DNA of 64,000 nucleotides from Oscillospiraceae bacterium (GCA_024684395.1 JAIKWY010000049.1:62001-126000), one strand, 5' to 3'; shown: positions 32,188-42,464, counted from the first letter of the stretch. Program-made: numbers and translations. Notes: generated by a model not told the origin, from the letters alone.

Positions 32188-34242
32188 ATGTCAAAAAAAG
32201 AAAAAACCCCGGGCGGGAAGCCGTTTGAGATCCCGCGTCCGGCTTTTCCGAAGCGTGCTGTCATCACCGGCGGTATGCCCTACGGCAACAAGGAGCTGCA
32301 TTTCGGTCATGTCGGCGGTATGCTCGTGTTTGCGGACACCTTCGCCCGCTTCCTGCGTGACCGCATCGGCAAGGAGAATGTCATCTTCGTCTCCGGTACG
32401 GACTGCTACGGCTCCCCCATCGCAGAGGGCTGGCGCAAGAAGGTCGCTGACGGCGAATTTGAGGGCAGCCTCGAAGACTTCGTCTCCCGCAACCATGAAA
32501 AGCAGAAGGACACCCTCGCCGCCTATGGCATCTCCCCGAATCTGTTCGCAGCCTCCGGTCTGGGACGCTCCAAGGAGATCCATGCCGAGGTGACGGACTG
32601 GTTCATCCGCTCCCTCCATGAAAAGGGACAGCTCAACCAGATCAGCACCATGCAGTTCTTCGACGAGAAGGCAGGCGTGTTCCTGAACGGCAGACAGGTC
32701 ATCGGTAAGTGCCCGGTGGAGGGCTGCACCTCCGAGAAGGGCTATGCAGACGAGTGCGACCTCGGGCATCAGTATATGCCGGAAGCGTTGATCGACCCCG
32801 TTTCCACCCTCACCGGTGAAAAGCCCATCATGAAGCCGGTCACGAACTGGTATTTCAAGCTGCGTGACTATGAGCAGCTCATGAAGGACTGGGTCGAGAT
32901 GCTCAAAAAGCGCAAGGACGTGCGTCCTGTTGTCTGGAAGACCATCGACGAGTTCTTGAAACCGCCGGTCATCTATATCACCCGCAAGTTCGAGGAGACC
33001 TATCTCTCCATCCAGGACAAGCTCCCGGCGCACAACTACCTCCCCGAGGAGAAGAAGCCGAGTTTCACACTGGAATTTACCAACCTCACCGACTGCGACG
33101 ATGCCTGCAAGATCCTCGCCGAGAACGGCATCCACTACCGCACCGGCAAGACCCTCGTGCCCTTCCGTCTGACGGGCAATATCGAATGGGGCGTACCGGC
33201 GCCGGAGATGGACGGCGTAGGCGGTCTGACGGTATGGGTATGGCCGGAATCCCTCTGGGCGCCGATCTCCTTTACAGAGACCTATCTCGAATCCGTGGGC
33301 AAGCCCCGTGAGCTGTGGAAGGACTTCTGGTGCAGCAAGGATGCGGGCGTGTACCAGTTCATCGGACAGGACAATATCTATTTCTACGGCATTGCCGAGC
33401 CTGCCATGTGGATGGCACAGCAGGCGGCGGCGGAGAAGACCTGCGATCCGCCCGAGGGCGAGCTCCAGATGCCGACCATCGTGGCAAACTACCACATCCT
33501 GTTCCTCGACAAGAAGGCAAGCTCCTCCGGCGCGATTAAGCCGCCGATGGCAGACGACCTCCTGAACTACTACACCCCCGAGCAGCTGCGTATGCACTGG
33601 CTCGAGTTCGGTCTTGGTCAGCAGAGCGTTTCCTTCTTCCCGAAGCCCTACAACAAGCCGCTCCTTGAAGAGGAAGCACAGCTCAAGGCAGAGGGCAAGC
33701 CGACCAACGACCCGAAGTTCACCGATCCCGTCACCAAGAACGGCTTGCTGACGAATGTCTATAACCGCATGATCCGCACGGCGTTCTACACGACCCAGAA
33801 TGCCTTTGACGGCATCCTCCCGGATGTGGCACCGGAGGAGAGCTTTGTTGCCGATGCGAAGAAGGCACTGCTCGACTACGAGCGCCACATGTCCAAGTTT
33901 GCCTTCCATCAGTGCACCTATGTCATCGACAGCTATATCCGCAACGGCTCGAAGTATATGGCAAAGGCTGTCAAGCCGGATGCCGACACCAATGAGGAGC
34001 TGGCACAGGCACTGGCGAACCTGTTCTATATCCTGAAGATCGCCGCCATCATGCTGCACCCGATGGCACCGTTCGGCACCGAGAAGCTGCGGGAATACCT
34101 CGAGGTAGATGAGCGCATCTGGTCGTGGGATACCATGCTCGAGCCGCTGACCTACTTCACCGGCACCAGCCACAAGCTGAAGTTCCTGCCCCCGCGGACA
34201 GACTTCTTTACCCGCCACGAGAGCGAGTTTGAGACCGAGTAA
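32188..34242 (+). CDS. Methionyl-tRNA synthetase-like class I tRNA ligase (divergent copy)
   Basis: 684 residues. The HIGH motif is present as HFGH in GGMPYGNKELHFGHVGGM. A zinc-knuckle-like CPVEGCTSEKGYADECDLG, NIEWGVPAPEMDG, and FIGQDNIYFYGIAEPAMW all match MetRS. The usual KMSKS loop reads FLDKKASSSGAI, so the central Met-Ser-Lys is lost. No C-terminal EMAP domain is present. A canonical metG lies at 58374-60311, so this is the second MetRS-type gene. It may still be an active MetRS branch, or it may have a specialised role. The ATG has AAAGGAAC upstream. Confidence 0.85.
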   Translation: MSKKEKTPGGKPFEIPRPAFPKRAVITGGMPYGNKELHFGHVGGMLVFADTFARFLRDRIGKENVIFVSGTDCYGSPIAEGWRKKVADGEFEGSLEDFVSRNHEKQKDTLAAYGISPNLFAASGLGRSKEIHAEVTDWFIRSLHEKGQLNQISTMQFFDEKAGVFLNGRQVIGKCPVEGCTSEKGYADECDLGHQYMPEALIDPVSTLTGEKPIMKPVTNWYFKLRDYEQLMKDWVEMLKKRKDVRPVVWKTIDEFLKPPVIYITRKFEETYLSIQDKLPAHNYLPEEKKPSFTLEFTNLTDCDDACKILAENGIHYRTGKTLVPFRLTGNIEWGVPAPEMDGVGGLTVWVWPESLWAPISFTETYLESVGKPRELWKDFWCSKDAGVYQFIGQDNIYFYGIAEPAMWMAQQAAAEKTCDPPEGELQMPTIVANYHILFLDKKASSSGAIKPPMADDLLNYYTPEQLRMHWLEFGLGQQSVSFFPKPYNKPLLEEEAQLKAEGKPTNDPKFTDPVTKNGLLTNVYNRMIRTAFYTTQNAFDGILPDVAPEESFVADAKKALLDYERHMSKFAFHQCTYVIDSYIRNGSKYMAKAVKPDADTNEELAQALANLFYILKIAAIMLHPMAPFGTEKLREYLEVDERIWSWDTMLEPLTYFTGTSHKLKFLPPRTDFFTRHESEFETE

Positions 34243-34264
34243 GTCAGCGTTTGGAGTAAGCCGT

Positions 34265-34597
34265 ATGAATAATCAATATGATCCGGATAAGGAATCATCC
34301 AAAAAGGGACACTTTACGCCCATCGGGCTCCTGCTGCCGCTTTCGCTGGGCGCATTGCTCCTGCTTTACTACTTTCTGGCAATGCGCTTCGGGACGCTTG
34401 CGGCGGTGATCGTGAGCCTTCTCCCTATTGCAGCGATCATTGGCTTTTTGATCTATATCATTGTGAGTGCAAAAAAGGACGCAGGGAAGTGCGATGTCCG
34501 CCCGGAGGATATGCCCCCACCGATCGACTACGACACCTATATGCAGGAGCAGAAAGAATCGGAAGACGCTTCTGCAAACCATAACGAGGAAGTATAA
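34265..34597 (+). CDS. Small two-helix membrane protein
   Basis: 110 residues with two hydrophobic helices (~18-40 and ~46-68) and an acidic Glu/Asp-rich C-terminus. TTGGAG lies 8 nt before the ATG. It starts 22 nt after the MetRS-like gene and is probably in the same transcript, which ends at the hairpin starting at 34602. No family recognised. Confidence 0.7.
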   Translation: MNNQYDPDKESSKKGHFTPIGLLLPLSLGALLLLYYFLAMRFGTLAAVIVSLLPIAAIIGFLIYIIVSAKKDAGKCDVRPEDMPPPIDYDTYMQEQKESEDASANHNEEV

Positions 34598-34601
34598 ATG
34601 C

Positions 34602-34655
34602 GCGTTCCCCCGCAGCCGGACTGGTGCTGAAAGCCGCTGCGGGGGAGCGCCTTTG
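34602..34655 (+). terminator. Hairpin terminator after the small membrane protein
   Basis: GCGTTCCCCCGCAG (34602-34615) pairs with CTGCGGGGGAGCGC (34637-34650), with one T-G pair, followed by CTTTGTC. Confidence 0.7.
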
Positions 34656-34717
34656 TCAGTTCCTGCTCCTGTCCGTGCAGAATGCATGGTCAAAAAAGCA
34701 GAATCCTTGCATATATA

Positions 34718-34746
34718 TTGACAAACTACCCCATAAATGCTATAAT
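34718..34746 (+). promoter_or_regulatory. Promoter of glnN
   Basis: The -35 is TTGACA (34718-34723) and the -10 is TATAAT (34741-34746), with a 17-nt spacer and ATGC before the -10. Confidence 0.9.
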
Positions 34747-34778
34747 TGTAGGGTATTCTGAAACATCCCGATTCTGAC

Positions 34779-34817
34779 ATGTATTGTTTTCCCGCCGAAG
34801 GCGGGAAAACAATACAT
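34779..34817 (+). promoter_or_regulatory. Perfect 18-bp hairpin in the glnN leader
   Basis: An uninterrupted 18-bp stem (34779-34796 with 34800-34817) has a 3-nt GAA loop. It starts about 26 nt after the predicted transcript start. No T run follows. It could be a protein or RNA regulatory element, an mRNA-stability hairpin or a mobile repeat remnant. Confidence 0.6.
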
Positions 34818-34890
34818 AAAATAGTAGCTTCAGGTTAGCAGCAGTACAGAACAGAATTGGGACTCTGAAATCTGATCAGGAGGAATAACT

Positions 34891-36984
34891 ATGACAAGAC
34901 CGATCCCGGAAATGTTCGCCTGTAATGTGTTCAATGAAAAGGTGATGCGGGCACGCCTGCCGAAAAGCGTGTTCAAGAAGCTCATGCAGACCATCCACAA
35001 CGGCGAACAGCTCGATATGCCCACCGCCGATGCCGTTGCCAACGCCATGAAGGACTGGGCGCTCGAGAAGGGTGCAACCCATTATACCCACTGGTTCCAG
35101 CCGATGACCGGTTCCACCGCCGAGAAGCATGACTCCTTCATCTCCCCGGCTGATGAGGGCATGGCGATCATGGAATTTTCCGGCAAGGCGCTCGTCAAGG
35201 GCGAGCCGGATGCCTCCTCCTTCCCGTCCGGCGGTCTGCGCCAGACCAGCAGCGCCCGCGGCTATACAGCATGGGATCCGACCTCCAACTGCTTTGTGAA
35301 GGGCGGCAGCCTGTACATCCCGACCGTTTTCGTCTCCTATACCGGCGAGACGCTTGATAAAAAGACCCCGCTCCTGCGCTCCATGCAGGCGCTGAGCAAG
35401 GTCGCTGTCCGCTTCCTGCGGCTGTTCGGCAACGAGCGTGTGACGAGAGTCACCACGACCGTCGGCGCCGAGCAGGAGTACTTCCTCATCGACAAGGCGA
35501 TGTTCGACCAGCGTGAGGATCTGATCCTGACCGGACGCACCCTCTTCGGTGCAAAGCCGCCCAAGGGTCAGGAGCTCGATGACCAGTACTTCGCCAACCT
35601 CCGTCCCCGCATCGCCGCCTATATGGCAGATCTGGACGAGGAGCTCTGGTCGCTGGGCATCTATTCCAAGACCAAGCACAATGAGGTAGCCCCCGCACAG
35701 CACGAGATGGCGCCCATTTTCACCACCTCCAACCTCGGCACCGACCAGAATGAGCTGGCGATGGAGGTCATGGAGAAGGTAGCCCTCCGTCACGGTCTGG
35801 TCTGCCTGCTGCATGAGAAGCCCTTCGAGGGCGTCAACGGCTCCGGCAAGCACAACAACTGGTCGATGGCTGCCGATGACGGCCAGAATCTCCTTGACCC
35901 GGGCGATACGCCGATGGAGAACCTGCAATTCCTGACGATCCTCTGCGCCCTCATCAAGGGTGTGGATGAATATGCCGACCTGATGCGCCTTTCCGCAGCA
36001 TCCGCCGGCAATGACCACCGTCTCGGCGCCGATGAAGCGCCCCCGGCGATCATCTCCATGTTCCTCGGCGAGGAGCTCGATGCCGTTCTGAAAGCGATCG
36101 AGGAGGACACCGTCTACAAGACCCAGACGAGCGCCTTCGAGATCGGCGTGAATGCACTGCCGTCCTTCCCGATGGATTCCACCGACCGCAACCGGACATC
36201 GCCCTTCGCCTTCACCGGCAACCGCTTCGAGTTCCGCATGGTCGGCTCGTCCGATAACATCGCCTGCCCGAACTTCCTGCTCAACGCCATCGTCTGCGAG
36301 GAGCTGAGCTGGTTCACCGAGAAGCTCGAACCGTTCGCCGGCAGCGAGCATTTCGAGGTCGAGGTCAAGAAGCTGCTCAAGGAAGTGCTGAAGGAGCACC
36401 GCCGCATCATCTTCAACGGCGACGGCTATTCCGAGGAATGGGTGGCTGAGGCTGCCCGCAGAGGACTGCCGAACTATCCGTCCGTCGTGGATGCGATGCC
36501 GCACTATACGGATGAGAAGAACGTCCGCCTGCTGGCAAAGTTCGGCATCTTCAACGAGAGCGAGGTCAAGGCGAGAACCGAGATCCACCTCGAGAAATAC
36601 TCCAAGACCCTCCGCATCGAGGCACGCACCATGATCGAGATGGCAAGACGCCAGCTCCTGCCGGCAACGCTGGAATACATCCAGAAGCTGGCACAGTCTG
36701 TGGATGTCAAGAACCGCATCGGCATCTCCGCCGCAACGGAGATGGAGATCGTCGGCAAGCTGAGCGACCTGGCGGATGCATTCTATGACTCGATCTACAC
36801 CCTCGAAGAGCTCGTCAACACCGCCTGCGACATCAAGGGCATCCAGGAACAGGCCGAGTACTTCCGCCGTCATGTCTTCATCGAAATGGAGCGCCTGCGC
36901 ACCATCTCCGACACCGTCGAGCGCATGATGCCCCAGTCCGCATGGCCGATCCCGACCTATTCCGAGATGATCTATAACGTATAA
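34891..36984 (+). CDS. glnN: Type III glutamine synthetase
   Basis: 697 residues, in the usual GSIII range of about 700 and far longer than GSI. The start [20 protein letters not shown] (here 20 residues) and segments [40 protein letters not shown] and [16 protein letters not shown] carry the glutamate, ATP and metal-binding residues. It makes glutamine from glutamate, ammonia and ATP, forming dodecamers. AGGAGG precedes the ATG. It has its own strong promoter and a 140-nt leader with a perfect hairpin, and it is followed by a terminator. Confidence 0.98.
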   Translation: MTRPIPEMFACNVFNEKVMRARLPKSVFKKLMQTIHNGEQLDMPTADAVANAMKDWALEKGATHYTHWFQPMTGSTAEKHDSFISPADEGMAIMEFSGKALVKGEPDASSFPSGGLRQTSSARGYTAWDPTSNCFVKGGSLYIPTVFVSYTGETLDKKTPLLRSMQALSKVAVRFLRLFGNERVTRVTTTVGAEQEYFLIDKAMFDQREDLILTGRTLFGAKPPKGQELDDQYFANLRPRIAAYMADLDEELWSLGIYSKTKHNEVAPAQHEMAPIFTTSNLGTDQNELAMEVMEKVALRHGLVCLLHEKPFEGVNGSGKHNNWSMAADDGQNLLDPGDTPMENLQFLTILCALIKGVDEYADLMRLSAASAGNDHRLGADEAPPAIISMFLGEELDAVLKAIEEDTVYKTQTSAFEIGVNALPSFPMDSTDRNRTSPFAFTGNRFEFRMVGSSDNIACPNFLLNAIVCEELSWFTEKLEPFAGSEHFEVEVKKLLKEVLKEHRRIIFNGDGYSEEWVAEAARRGLPNYPSVVDAMPHYTDEKNVRLLAKFGIFNESEVKARTEIHLEKYSKTLRIEARTMIEMARRQLLPATLEYIQKLAQSVDVKNRIGISAATEMEIVGKLSDLADAFYDSIYTLEELVNTACDIKGIQEQAEYFRRHVFIEMERLRTISDTVERMMPQSAWPIPTYSEMIYNV

Positions 36985-37005
36985 GCGCCTATCACGAGCT
37001 CCCCC

Positions 37006-37040
37006 GGCTCCTTCCCCGTCCGGGGAGGGAGCCTTGTCTT
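37006..37040 (+). terminator. Terminator after glnN
   Basis: GGCTCCTTCCCC (37006-37017) pairs with GGGGAGGGAGCC (37022-37033), with one wobble pair, then TTGTCTT. Confidence 0.75.
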
Positions 37041-37070
37041 ATCCATCCCATACACAAAAAGGAGGAAATC

Positions 37071-37811
37071 ATGCAGAATTTCAACGCACAGGAGACCCTT
37101 GACAGGCTCGTCAACTGGGTCAAGGTCTATTTCGAGGAGAATGCCACCCCGGAGACCAAGGCTGTCATCGGCATTTCGGGCGGCAAGGACAGCTCCATCG
37201 CCGCTGCCGTATGCGTCAAGGCGCTCGGCAAGGACAGAGTGCTCGGCGTGCTCATGCCGCAGGGTGAGCAGGCGGACATCGACTGCAGCAAGCTCCTGGT
37301 CGAGACGCTCGGCATCGAGCACAAGATCATCAACATCGGCGAGACCGTCAGCACCTTCATGGCGGAGCTCTCCAAGCATATCGAGCCTTCCCAGCAGGCC
37401 ATCGTCAACACCCCGGCACGCATCCGCATGACCACGCTCTATGCCGTTGCAGCATGTGTGGGCGGCAGAGTGGTCAACACCTGCAACCTCTCCGAGGACT
37501 GGGTGGGCTATTCCACGAAATTCGGCGATGCGGCGGGCGATTTCTCCCCGCTGTCCGACCTGACCGTGACCGAAGTGCTCCAGATCGGCGAACTGCTCGG
37601 TCTGCCGGACAAGCTCGTCCACAAGGTGCCGATCGACGGTCTCTGCGGCAAGACGGACGAGGAGAACCTCGGCTTCACCTATGCCGAGCTTGACCGCTAT
37701 ATCCGTGGTCTGACCGACCTCTCCGACAAGCCGGAGCTGAAGGAGAAGATCGACCGGATGCACAAGAACAATCTGCACAAGCTCCAGCTCATGCCGAAAT
37801 TCGAGCAGTAA
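37071..37811 (+). CDS. nadE: NH3-dependent NAD+ synthetase
   Basis: 246 residues, matching the short ammonia-dependent form without a glutaminase domain. The PP-loop is GISGGKDSSIAAA. Further hallmarks are NTPARIRMTTLYAVA, CNLSEDWVGYSTKFGDAAGDFSP and KVPIDGLCGKTDE. It amidates deamido-NAD to NAD in the cytosol. AAAGGAGG precedes the ATG. Lying directly after glutamine synthetase, it shares ammonia as substrate, but a terminator separates the two. Confidence 0.95.
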   Translation: MQNFNAQETLDRLVNWVKVYFEENATPETKAVIGISGGKDSSIAAAVCVKALGKDRVLGVLMPQGEQADIDCSKLLVETLGIEHKIINIGETVSTFMAELSKHIEPSQQAIVNTPARIRMTTLYAVAACVGGRVVNTCNLSEDWVGYSTKFGDAAGDFSPLSDLTVTEVLQIGELLGLPDKLVHKVPIDGLCGKTDEENLGFTYAELDRYIRGLTDLSDKPELKEKIDRMHKNNLHKLQLMPKFEQ

Positions 37812-37823
37812 GGCAGGTACGCT

Positions 37824-38270
37824 ATGAAGTACAAAATGCAGGTCCTCGGCGGCTTATGCACGGCGGTGCTGATCTGGCTGCCCTTGCTGTTTGCAGACAT
37901 GTTCGATGAATGGATCCTCAACGATAGCTGCACTGTCGGCGCAATTGCGTTCCTTCTGGCACCGGTGGCATTGTTCGTCTGGTACGCTGTCCACTGTGTC
38001 AAGACCAAGCCGGGGGCAAAGCCGCTGCTCGTGTGGCACGCCTGCTATATTGCCCTGTCTTTGCCGCTCTGGGGCATCATCGCCAGTCTGGTCAACCAGC
38101 ACAAGTGGATCATCGAACAGCCGGGCAGAGCGACGTTCATGGATATGAACGGCCTGGAATACATCGGCTACGGGTTCAGCGCCCTGTGCCTGTTCGAGGC
38201 GCTCTGCATCCTGTTCCACATCATCCGCATTGTCGTAAAAAAGTGCAGAAAGCCCGGTGCTGCTGCCTGA
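37824..38270 (+). CDS. Hypothetical four-helix membrane protein
   Basis: 148 residues with four hydrophobic segments (~7-26, ~38-58, ~68-88, ~113-137) and a basic tail. It begins 12 nt after nadE and is probably cotranscribed with it. No family recognised. A strong terminator follows. Confidence 0.7.
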   Translation: MKYKMQVLGGLCTAVLIWLPLLFADMFDEWILNDSCTVGAIAFLLAPVALFVWYAVHCVKTKPGAKPLLVWHACYIALSLPLWGIIASLVNQHKWIIEQPGRATFMDMNGLEYIGYGFSALCLFEALCILFHIIRIVVKKCRKPGAAA

Positions 38271-38282
38271 GATCGTGATCGC

Positions 38283-38322
38283 AAGCACATCCCTGTGTAT
38301 CTGAACAGGGGTGTGCTTTTTT
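38283..38322 (+). terminator. Terminator after the nadE operon
   Basis: AAGCACATCCCTGT (38283-38296) pairs with ACAGGGGTGTGCTT (38305-38318), then a T run. Confidence 0.92.
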
Positions 38323-38419
38323 GCTGCATGGCGAAGTCTTATGCACATAATTGTGCAGAATCAACAAATAATATGTAAGGTTTTCTACGCAGTAGCAACG
38401 GAAGGGTGCGGAAATGGAA

Positions 38420-38448
38420 TTGACATTTTCGCTAAATCATGCTATAAT
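38420..38448 (+). promoter_or_regulatory. Promoter of the Ca-ATPase / Ter operon
   Basis: The -35 is TTGACA (38420-38425) and the -10 is TATAAT (38443-38448), with a 17-nt spacer and ATGC before the -10. No further promoter was seen before 48.1 kb. Confidence 0.88.
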
Positions 38449-38556
38449 TATGAGGTGAGATATTAGATATTCTATCATTCCATCCTCTATGTTACAGCAC
38501 AAATAAACGCCGATATCCCGCAGAAAAGATATATCTATTTATGTAGGAGGTTTATG

Positions 38557-41187
38557 ATGCTGAAAGGACTTACGAAAAAAGAGGTCGAGGAAAGCCGCCA
38601 GAAACATGGCGATAACTCGCTGACCCAGATCCCGCCTGACCCACTGTGGAAAAAGATTCTCGAGGGCTTCACGGATCCGATGATCATGATCCTGCTTGTG
38701 GCATTTGCCGTGCAGATCGTGCTCTTCATCCTCGACAAGACAGGCGTTGCCAAGACGGATACCGAGTGGTATGAGCCGCTGGGCGTGCTCATCGCCATCC
38801 TCATTGCCAACGGCGTAGCGGCATTCAGTGAGAACAAGCAGGAGGGCAAGGCTTCCGCACTCAAAGCGGAGGAAGAAGCCAAGGAAATGGCAAAGGTCGT
38901 CCGTGATGGTGTGCTCGAAGAGATCCATGTCAGCGACGTCGTTGTCGGTGACATCGTGTTCCTCCAGGCTGGCGACAAGCTCCCCGCTGACGGCGTGATC
39001 GTCGAGGGCGAGGTCAAGGTCGATCAGGCAGCCCTGAACGGCGAGACCGAGGAAGCTGAGAAGCGCCCGATGGCAGAGGGCGATACCTATGAAGTCAAGG
39101 ATCTGCTCAACAAGCACTATGCCTACAGAGGCACCGTTGCCTGCGGCGGCGAGGCTTACATGGAGGTCAAGGAAGTCGGTGACAAGACCCTGTTCGGCGA
39201 GCTGGCACTCGAAGTACAGGAGGACACCAGACAGACACCGCTCCAGGTCAAGCTGGCAAAGCTGGCAAAGCAGATCTCGACATTCGGCTACATCGGCGCG
39301 ATCGCCATCATCGTCGGCGTTACCGTCAGTGCCGCCATCAAGGGTGAGCTCCCGACCGACGGTATCGGCTGGCTGAAATTCCTGATGAACGCCATCACCG
39401 TAGCGGTAACGATCATCGTCTGTGCCGTACCGGAAGGTCTGCCGATGCTGACATCCATCCTGCTCTCCTTCCAGAGTCTGAAGATGACCAAGGACAACGT
39501 CCTTGTCCGCAAGATCAACGGTCTGGAAACTGCCGGCAGCCTGAGCCTTCTGTTCAGCGATAAGACCGGTACCATCACCGAGGGCAGACTTTCCGTTGTC
39601 GAGCTCGTGACCGGTAATGTCACCAAGTTCGATGATTTTGAGAAGCTCTGTCCGGAGCTGGCGCTCGATGTTGTCACCGGTATCGGTCTGAACAACAGTG
39701 CGCAGGCAAGCGGCGGTCACGTCATCGGCGGTAACAGCACCGACCGTGCGCTCATGGCATTCCTTGTGGATTCCAAGGCTGACGGTCAGATGAACAAGGA
39801 TGAGGTGCGTGAGTTCAACGCCTTCAATTCCACCAAGAAGATGTCCAGCGTCACCATCTGCCGTGACGGCGAGTTCAAGACCTATGTCAAGGGCGCACCG
39901 GAGCGGATCGTGGATCGCTGCACACACTATATCGACGAAAACGGCAAGGTCAAGGAGCTCACCGAGAAGGGCTACCTCATGCAGTACATCGACGAGCAGG
40001 CAGCCCGCTCGATGCGTCTGCTCGGCGTTGCCAAGAGAGACGGCGACAGCGACGAGGGCGACCTCACGCTCATATGCGTGCTCTGCATCAGAGACAATGT
40101 CCGCAAGGAGGCAGTCGATGCCATCCGTGAGGTACAGGAGGCAGGTATCCAGGTTGTTATGGTAACCGGCGACCGCAAGGAGACCGCTGTTGCCATCGCA
40201 AAGGACGCAGGCCTGCTGCGTGAGCAGTCTGATATAGCACTCACCTCCCAGGAGATGGGCGAGCTTACCGATGACGAGCTGAAGGCAAAGCTTCCGAATC
40301 TCCGCGTTGTTGCAAGAGCGCTCCCGACCGACAAGAGCCGTCTGGTACGCTGCGCACAGGAGCTTGACTATGTTGTCGGCATGACCGGTGACGGCGTCAA
40401 CGACTCTCCCGCCCTGAAAAAAGCCGATGTCGGCTTCGCAATGGGCAGCGGTACCGAGGTTGCCAAGGAGGCTGGCGACATCACCATCCTCGACGACAAC
40501 TTCTCCTCCATCGCAAAGGCGATCCTTTACGGCAGAACGATGTTCAAGGGCATCCGGAAGTTCCTGATCTTCCAGCTGACCGTCAACGTGGCAGCCGTGC
40601 TCACTTGCTTCATCGGTTCGCTCCTCGGCGACAACGGCGAGCAGATGATGACCGTTGTACAGCTCCTTCTCGTCAACCTCGCAATGGACACCCTCGCAGC
40701 CATCGCATTCGGCTCCGAGCCTGCGCTGAAGGAATACATGAAGGACAAGCCCATCCCGCGTCAGGCAAGCATTGTCAGCAAGCCGATGTTCATCCAGTTC
40801 GTGCTTGCCGGTCTCTATATCACAGCCGTCTGTCTGTGCATCCGCTTCGTTCCGTTCTTCCGTGAGACATTCGGCGGCGTGGACGACACCTACCTGAGAG
40901 CCGCACTGTTCGCTACCTTCATGATGGCGATCACCTGGAACGGCTTCAATGCAAGAACCGAGCACATCAATGTTTTCGAGAACCTCGGCAGAAACAAGAA
41001 CTTCCTGCTCGTTATGGGCGGCCTGTTCATTCTCCAGTTCATCTTTGTACAGTTCGGCGGCAAGGCACTCGCTGTTGAGCCTCTGACATGGCAGACATGG
41101 CTGATCTGCCTGGGGCTGGCATTCATGGTCATCCCGCTCGACATCATCCGCAAGATCTGCATGGGTGCAGGCAAAAAAAGTGAATAA
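38557..41187 (+). CDS. Calcium-transporting P-type ATPase
   Basis: 876 residues, P-type IIA/IIB class. The phosphorylation motif is SDKTGTITEG. The transmembrane M4 metal site is CAVPEGLPMLTSI, typical of Ca2+ pumps. TGDGVNDSPALKKADVGFAMG gives the hinge motif, and TGDRKET also matches. About ten membrane helices are expected, with a C-terminal cation-ATPase domain. It should export Ca2+ using ATP. Two ATGs follow AGGAGG (38545-38550); the second at 38557 has the better 6-nt spacing. The terD gene starts 53 nt later with no clear promoter or terminator between, so the pump is probably in one transcript with calcium-binding TerD proteins. Confidence 0.93.
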   Translation: MLKGLTKKEVEESRQKHGDNSLTQIPPDPLWKKILEGFTDPMIMILLVAFAVQIVLFILDKTGVAKTDTEWYEPLGVLIAILIANGVAAFSENKQEGKASALKAEEEAKEMAKVVRDGVLEEIHVSDVVVGDIVFLQAGDKLPADGVIVEGEVKVDQAALNGETEEAEKRPMAEGDTYEVKDLLNKHYAYRGTVACGGEAYMEVKEVGDKTLFGELALEVQEDTRQTPLQVKLAKLAKQISTFGYIGAIAIIVGVTVSAAIKGELPTDGIGWLKFLMNAITVAVTIIVCAVPEGLPMLTSILLSFQSLKMTKDNVLVRKINGLETAGSLSLLFSDKTGTITEGRLSVVELVTGNVTKFDDFEKLCPELALDVVTGIGLNNSAQASGGHVIGGNSTDRALMAFLVDSKADGQMNKDEVREFNAFNSTKKMSSVTICRDGEFKTYVKGAPERIVDRCTHYIDENGKVKELTEKGYLMQYIDEQAARSMRLLGVAKRDGDSDEGDLTLICVLCIRDNVRKEAVDAIREVQEAGIQVVMVTGDRKETAVAIAKDAGLLREQSDIALTSQEMGELTDDELKAKLPNLRVVARALPTDKSRLVRCAQELDYVVGMTGDGVNDSPALKKADVGFAMGSGTEVAKEAGDITILDDNFSSIAKAILYGRTMFKGIRKFLIFQLTVNVAAVLTCFIGSLLGDNGEQMMTVVQLLLVNLAMDTLAAIAFGSEPALKEYMKDKPIPRQASIVSKPMFIQFVLAGLYITAVCLCIRFVPFFRETFGGVDDTYLRAALFATFMMAITWNGFNARTEHINVFENLGRNKNFLLVMGGLFILQFIFVQFGGKALAVEPLTWQTWLICLGLAFMVIPLDIIRKICMGAGKKSE

Positions 41188-41240
41188 CAGGAATTAGCCT
41201 GTTATCATAAATCCAATTTTCTTTTTAGGAGGTAATTACC

Positions 41241-41819
41241 ATGGCAGTAAGTTTATCCAAGGGTCAGAAGGTTGATCTCACAAAGGGCAATCCCGGTCTT
41301 ACCAAGCTCGTTGTAGGTCTCGGCTGGGACACCAACAAGTACGACGGCGGCTTCGATTTCGACCTCGATGCTTCCGCATTCCTGTGCGGCGAGAACGGCA
41401 AGGTATCGTCCGATGCTGACTTCATCTTCTACAGCAACACCAAGCACAGCTCCGGCGCTGTTGAGCACTCCGGCGACAACACCAACGGCGGTGCTGAGGG
41501 CGATGATGAGGTCATCAATGTTGACCTGAGCCTCGTTCCGGCTAATGTTCACAAGATCGCATTCACCGTTACCATCTACGAGGCAGACGAGCGCCGTCAG
41601 AACTTCGGCCAGGTAAGCAACGCCTATATCCACGTACTGGATGCAGCAAGCGGCACTGAGCTGATCCGCTATGACCTCGGTGAGGACTTCTCCATCGAGA
41701 CTGCAATCGTTGTCGGCGAGCTGTACAGAAACAACGGCGAGTGGAAGTTCAACGCCATCGGCAGCGGCTTCCAGGGCGGTCTGTACGCACTGTGCCAGAA
41801 CTTCGGCGTTAACGTTTAA
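41241..41819 (+). CDS. terD: TerD family calcium-binding stress protein (first copy)
   Basis: 192 residues, full-length TerD. The calcium-site residues are intact: [29 protein letters not shown] and [13 protein letters not shown]. The C-terminus has [22 protein letters not shown], typical of the family. TerD proteins bind Ca2+ and occur in tellurite-resistance and general stress operons. AGGAGG precedes the ATG. The next gene is a paralogue 34 nt on. Confidence 0.96.
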   Translation: MAVSLSKGQKVDLTKGNPGLTKLVVGLGWDTNKYDGGFDFDLDASAFLCGENGKVSSDADFIFYSNTKHSSGAVEHSGDNTNGGAEGDDEVINVDLSLVPANVHKIAFTVTIYEADERRQNFGQVSNAYIHVLDAASGTELIRYDLGEDFSIETAIVVGELYRNNGEWKFNAIGSGFQGGLYALCQNFGVNV

Positions 41820-41853
41820 TTGCCGTAAAAACGCCTGACAAGGAGGCGAAACG

Positions 41854-42453
41854 ATGTCAGTTAGTCTGCAAAAAGGACAGAAGGTCGAGCTGAAAAAGGA
41901 GACCGGCGGTGCATTGTCCAATGTCATGGTCGGTCTGGGCTGGGATGAGGCAACCCCGGAAAAGGGCGGCTTCTTCAAGTCCATGTTCAGCGCCACGGAT
42001 GATATCGACTGCGATGCATCGGCGATCCTTTGCAAGAACGGCAAGTTCGTGAGCAGCACGGATCTTGTGTACTTCGGCAATCTGAGACACAGGAGCGGTG
42101 CCGTGCAGCACATGGGTGACAACCTCACCGGTGCCGGCGAGGGCGATGATGAGCAGATCATGGTCAATCTCCAGCAGCTTCCTGCGGAGTATGACAAGAT
42201 CATCTTCGTTGTCAACATCTTCGAGGCACAGTCCCGGCATCAGCATTTCGGCATGATCAGCAACTGCTTTATCCGCATCTGCGATGATAATGGCAAGGAG
42301 ATGTGCCGCTATGATCTGTCCGAGCATTACGACAACATGACCGCAATGATCTTCGGTGAACTGTACCGTCACAACGGTGCGTGGAAGTTCAATGCGATCG
42401 GTCAGGCAACAACGGACAACAGCGTCCGGCTGCTGGCTGAACGGTTCAAGTAA
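41854..42453 (+). CDS. TerD family calcium-binding stress protein (second copy)
   Basis: 199 residues. It retains CDASAILCKNGK, HMGDNLTGAGEGDDEQI and IFGELYRHNGAWKFNAIG, so the calcium site looks intact. An insert (EEATPEKGGFFKSMFSAT) near residue 35 differs from the first copy. AAGGAGGCG precedes the ATG. A terminator-like hairpin begins 12 nt after the stop. Confidence 0.95.
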   Translation: MSVSLQKGQKVELKKETGGALSNVMVGLGWDEATPEKGGFFKSMFSATDDIDCDASAILCKNGKFVSSTDLVYFGNLRHRSGAVQHMGDNLTGAGEGDDEQIMVNLQQLPAEYDKIIFVVNIFEAQSRHQHFGMISNCFIRICDDNGKEMCRYDLSEHYDNMTAMIFGELYRHNGAWKFNAIGQATTDNSVRLLAERFK

Positions 42454-42464
42454 ACGAGTCCCTG

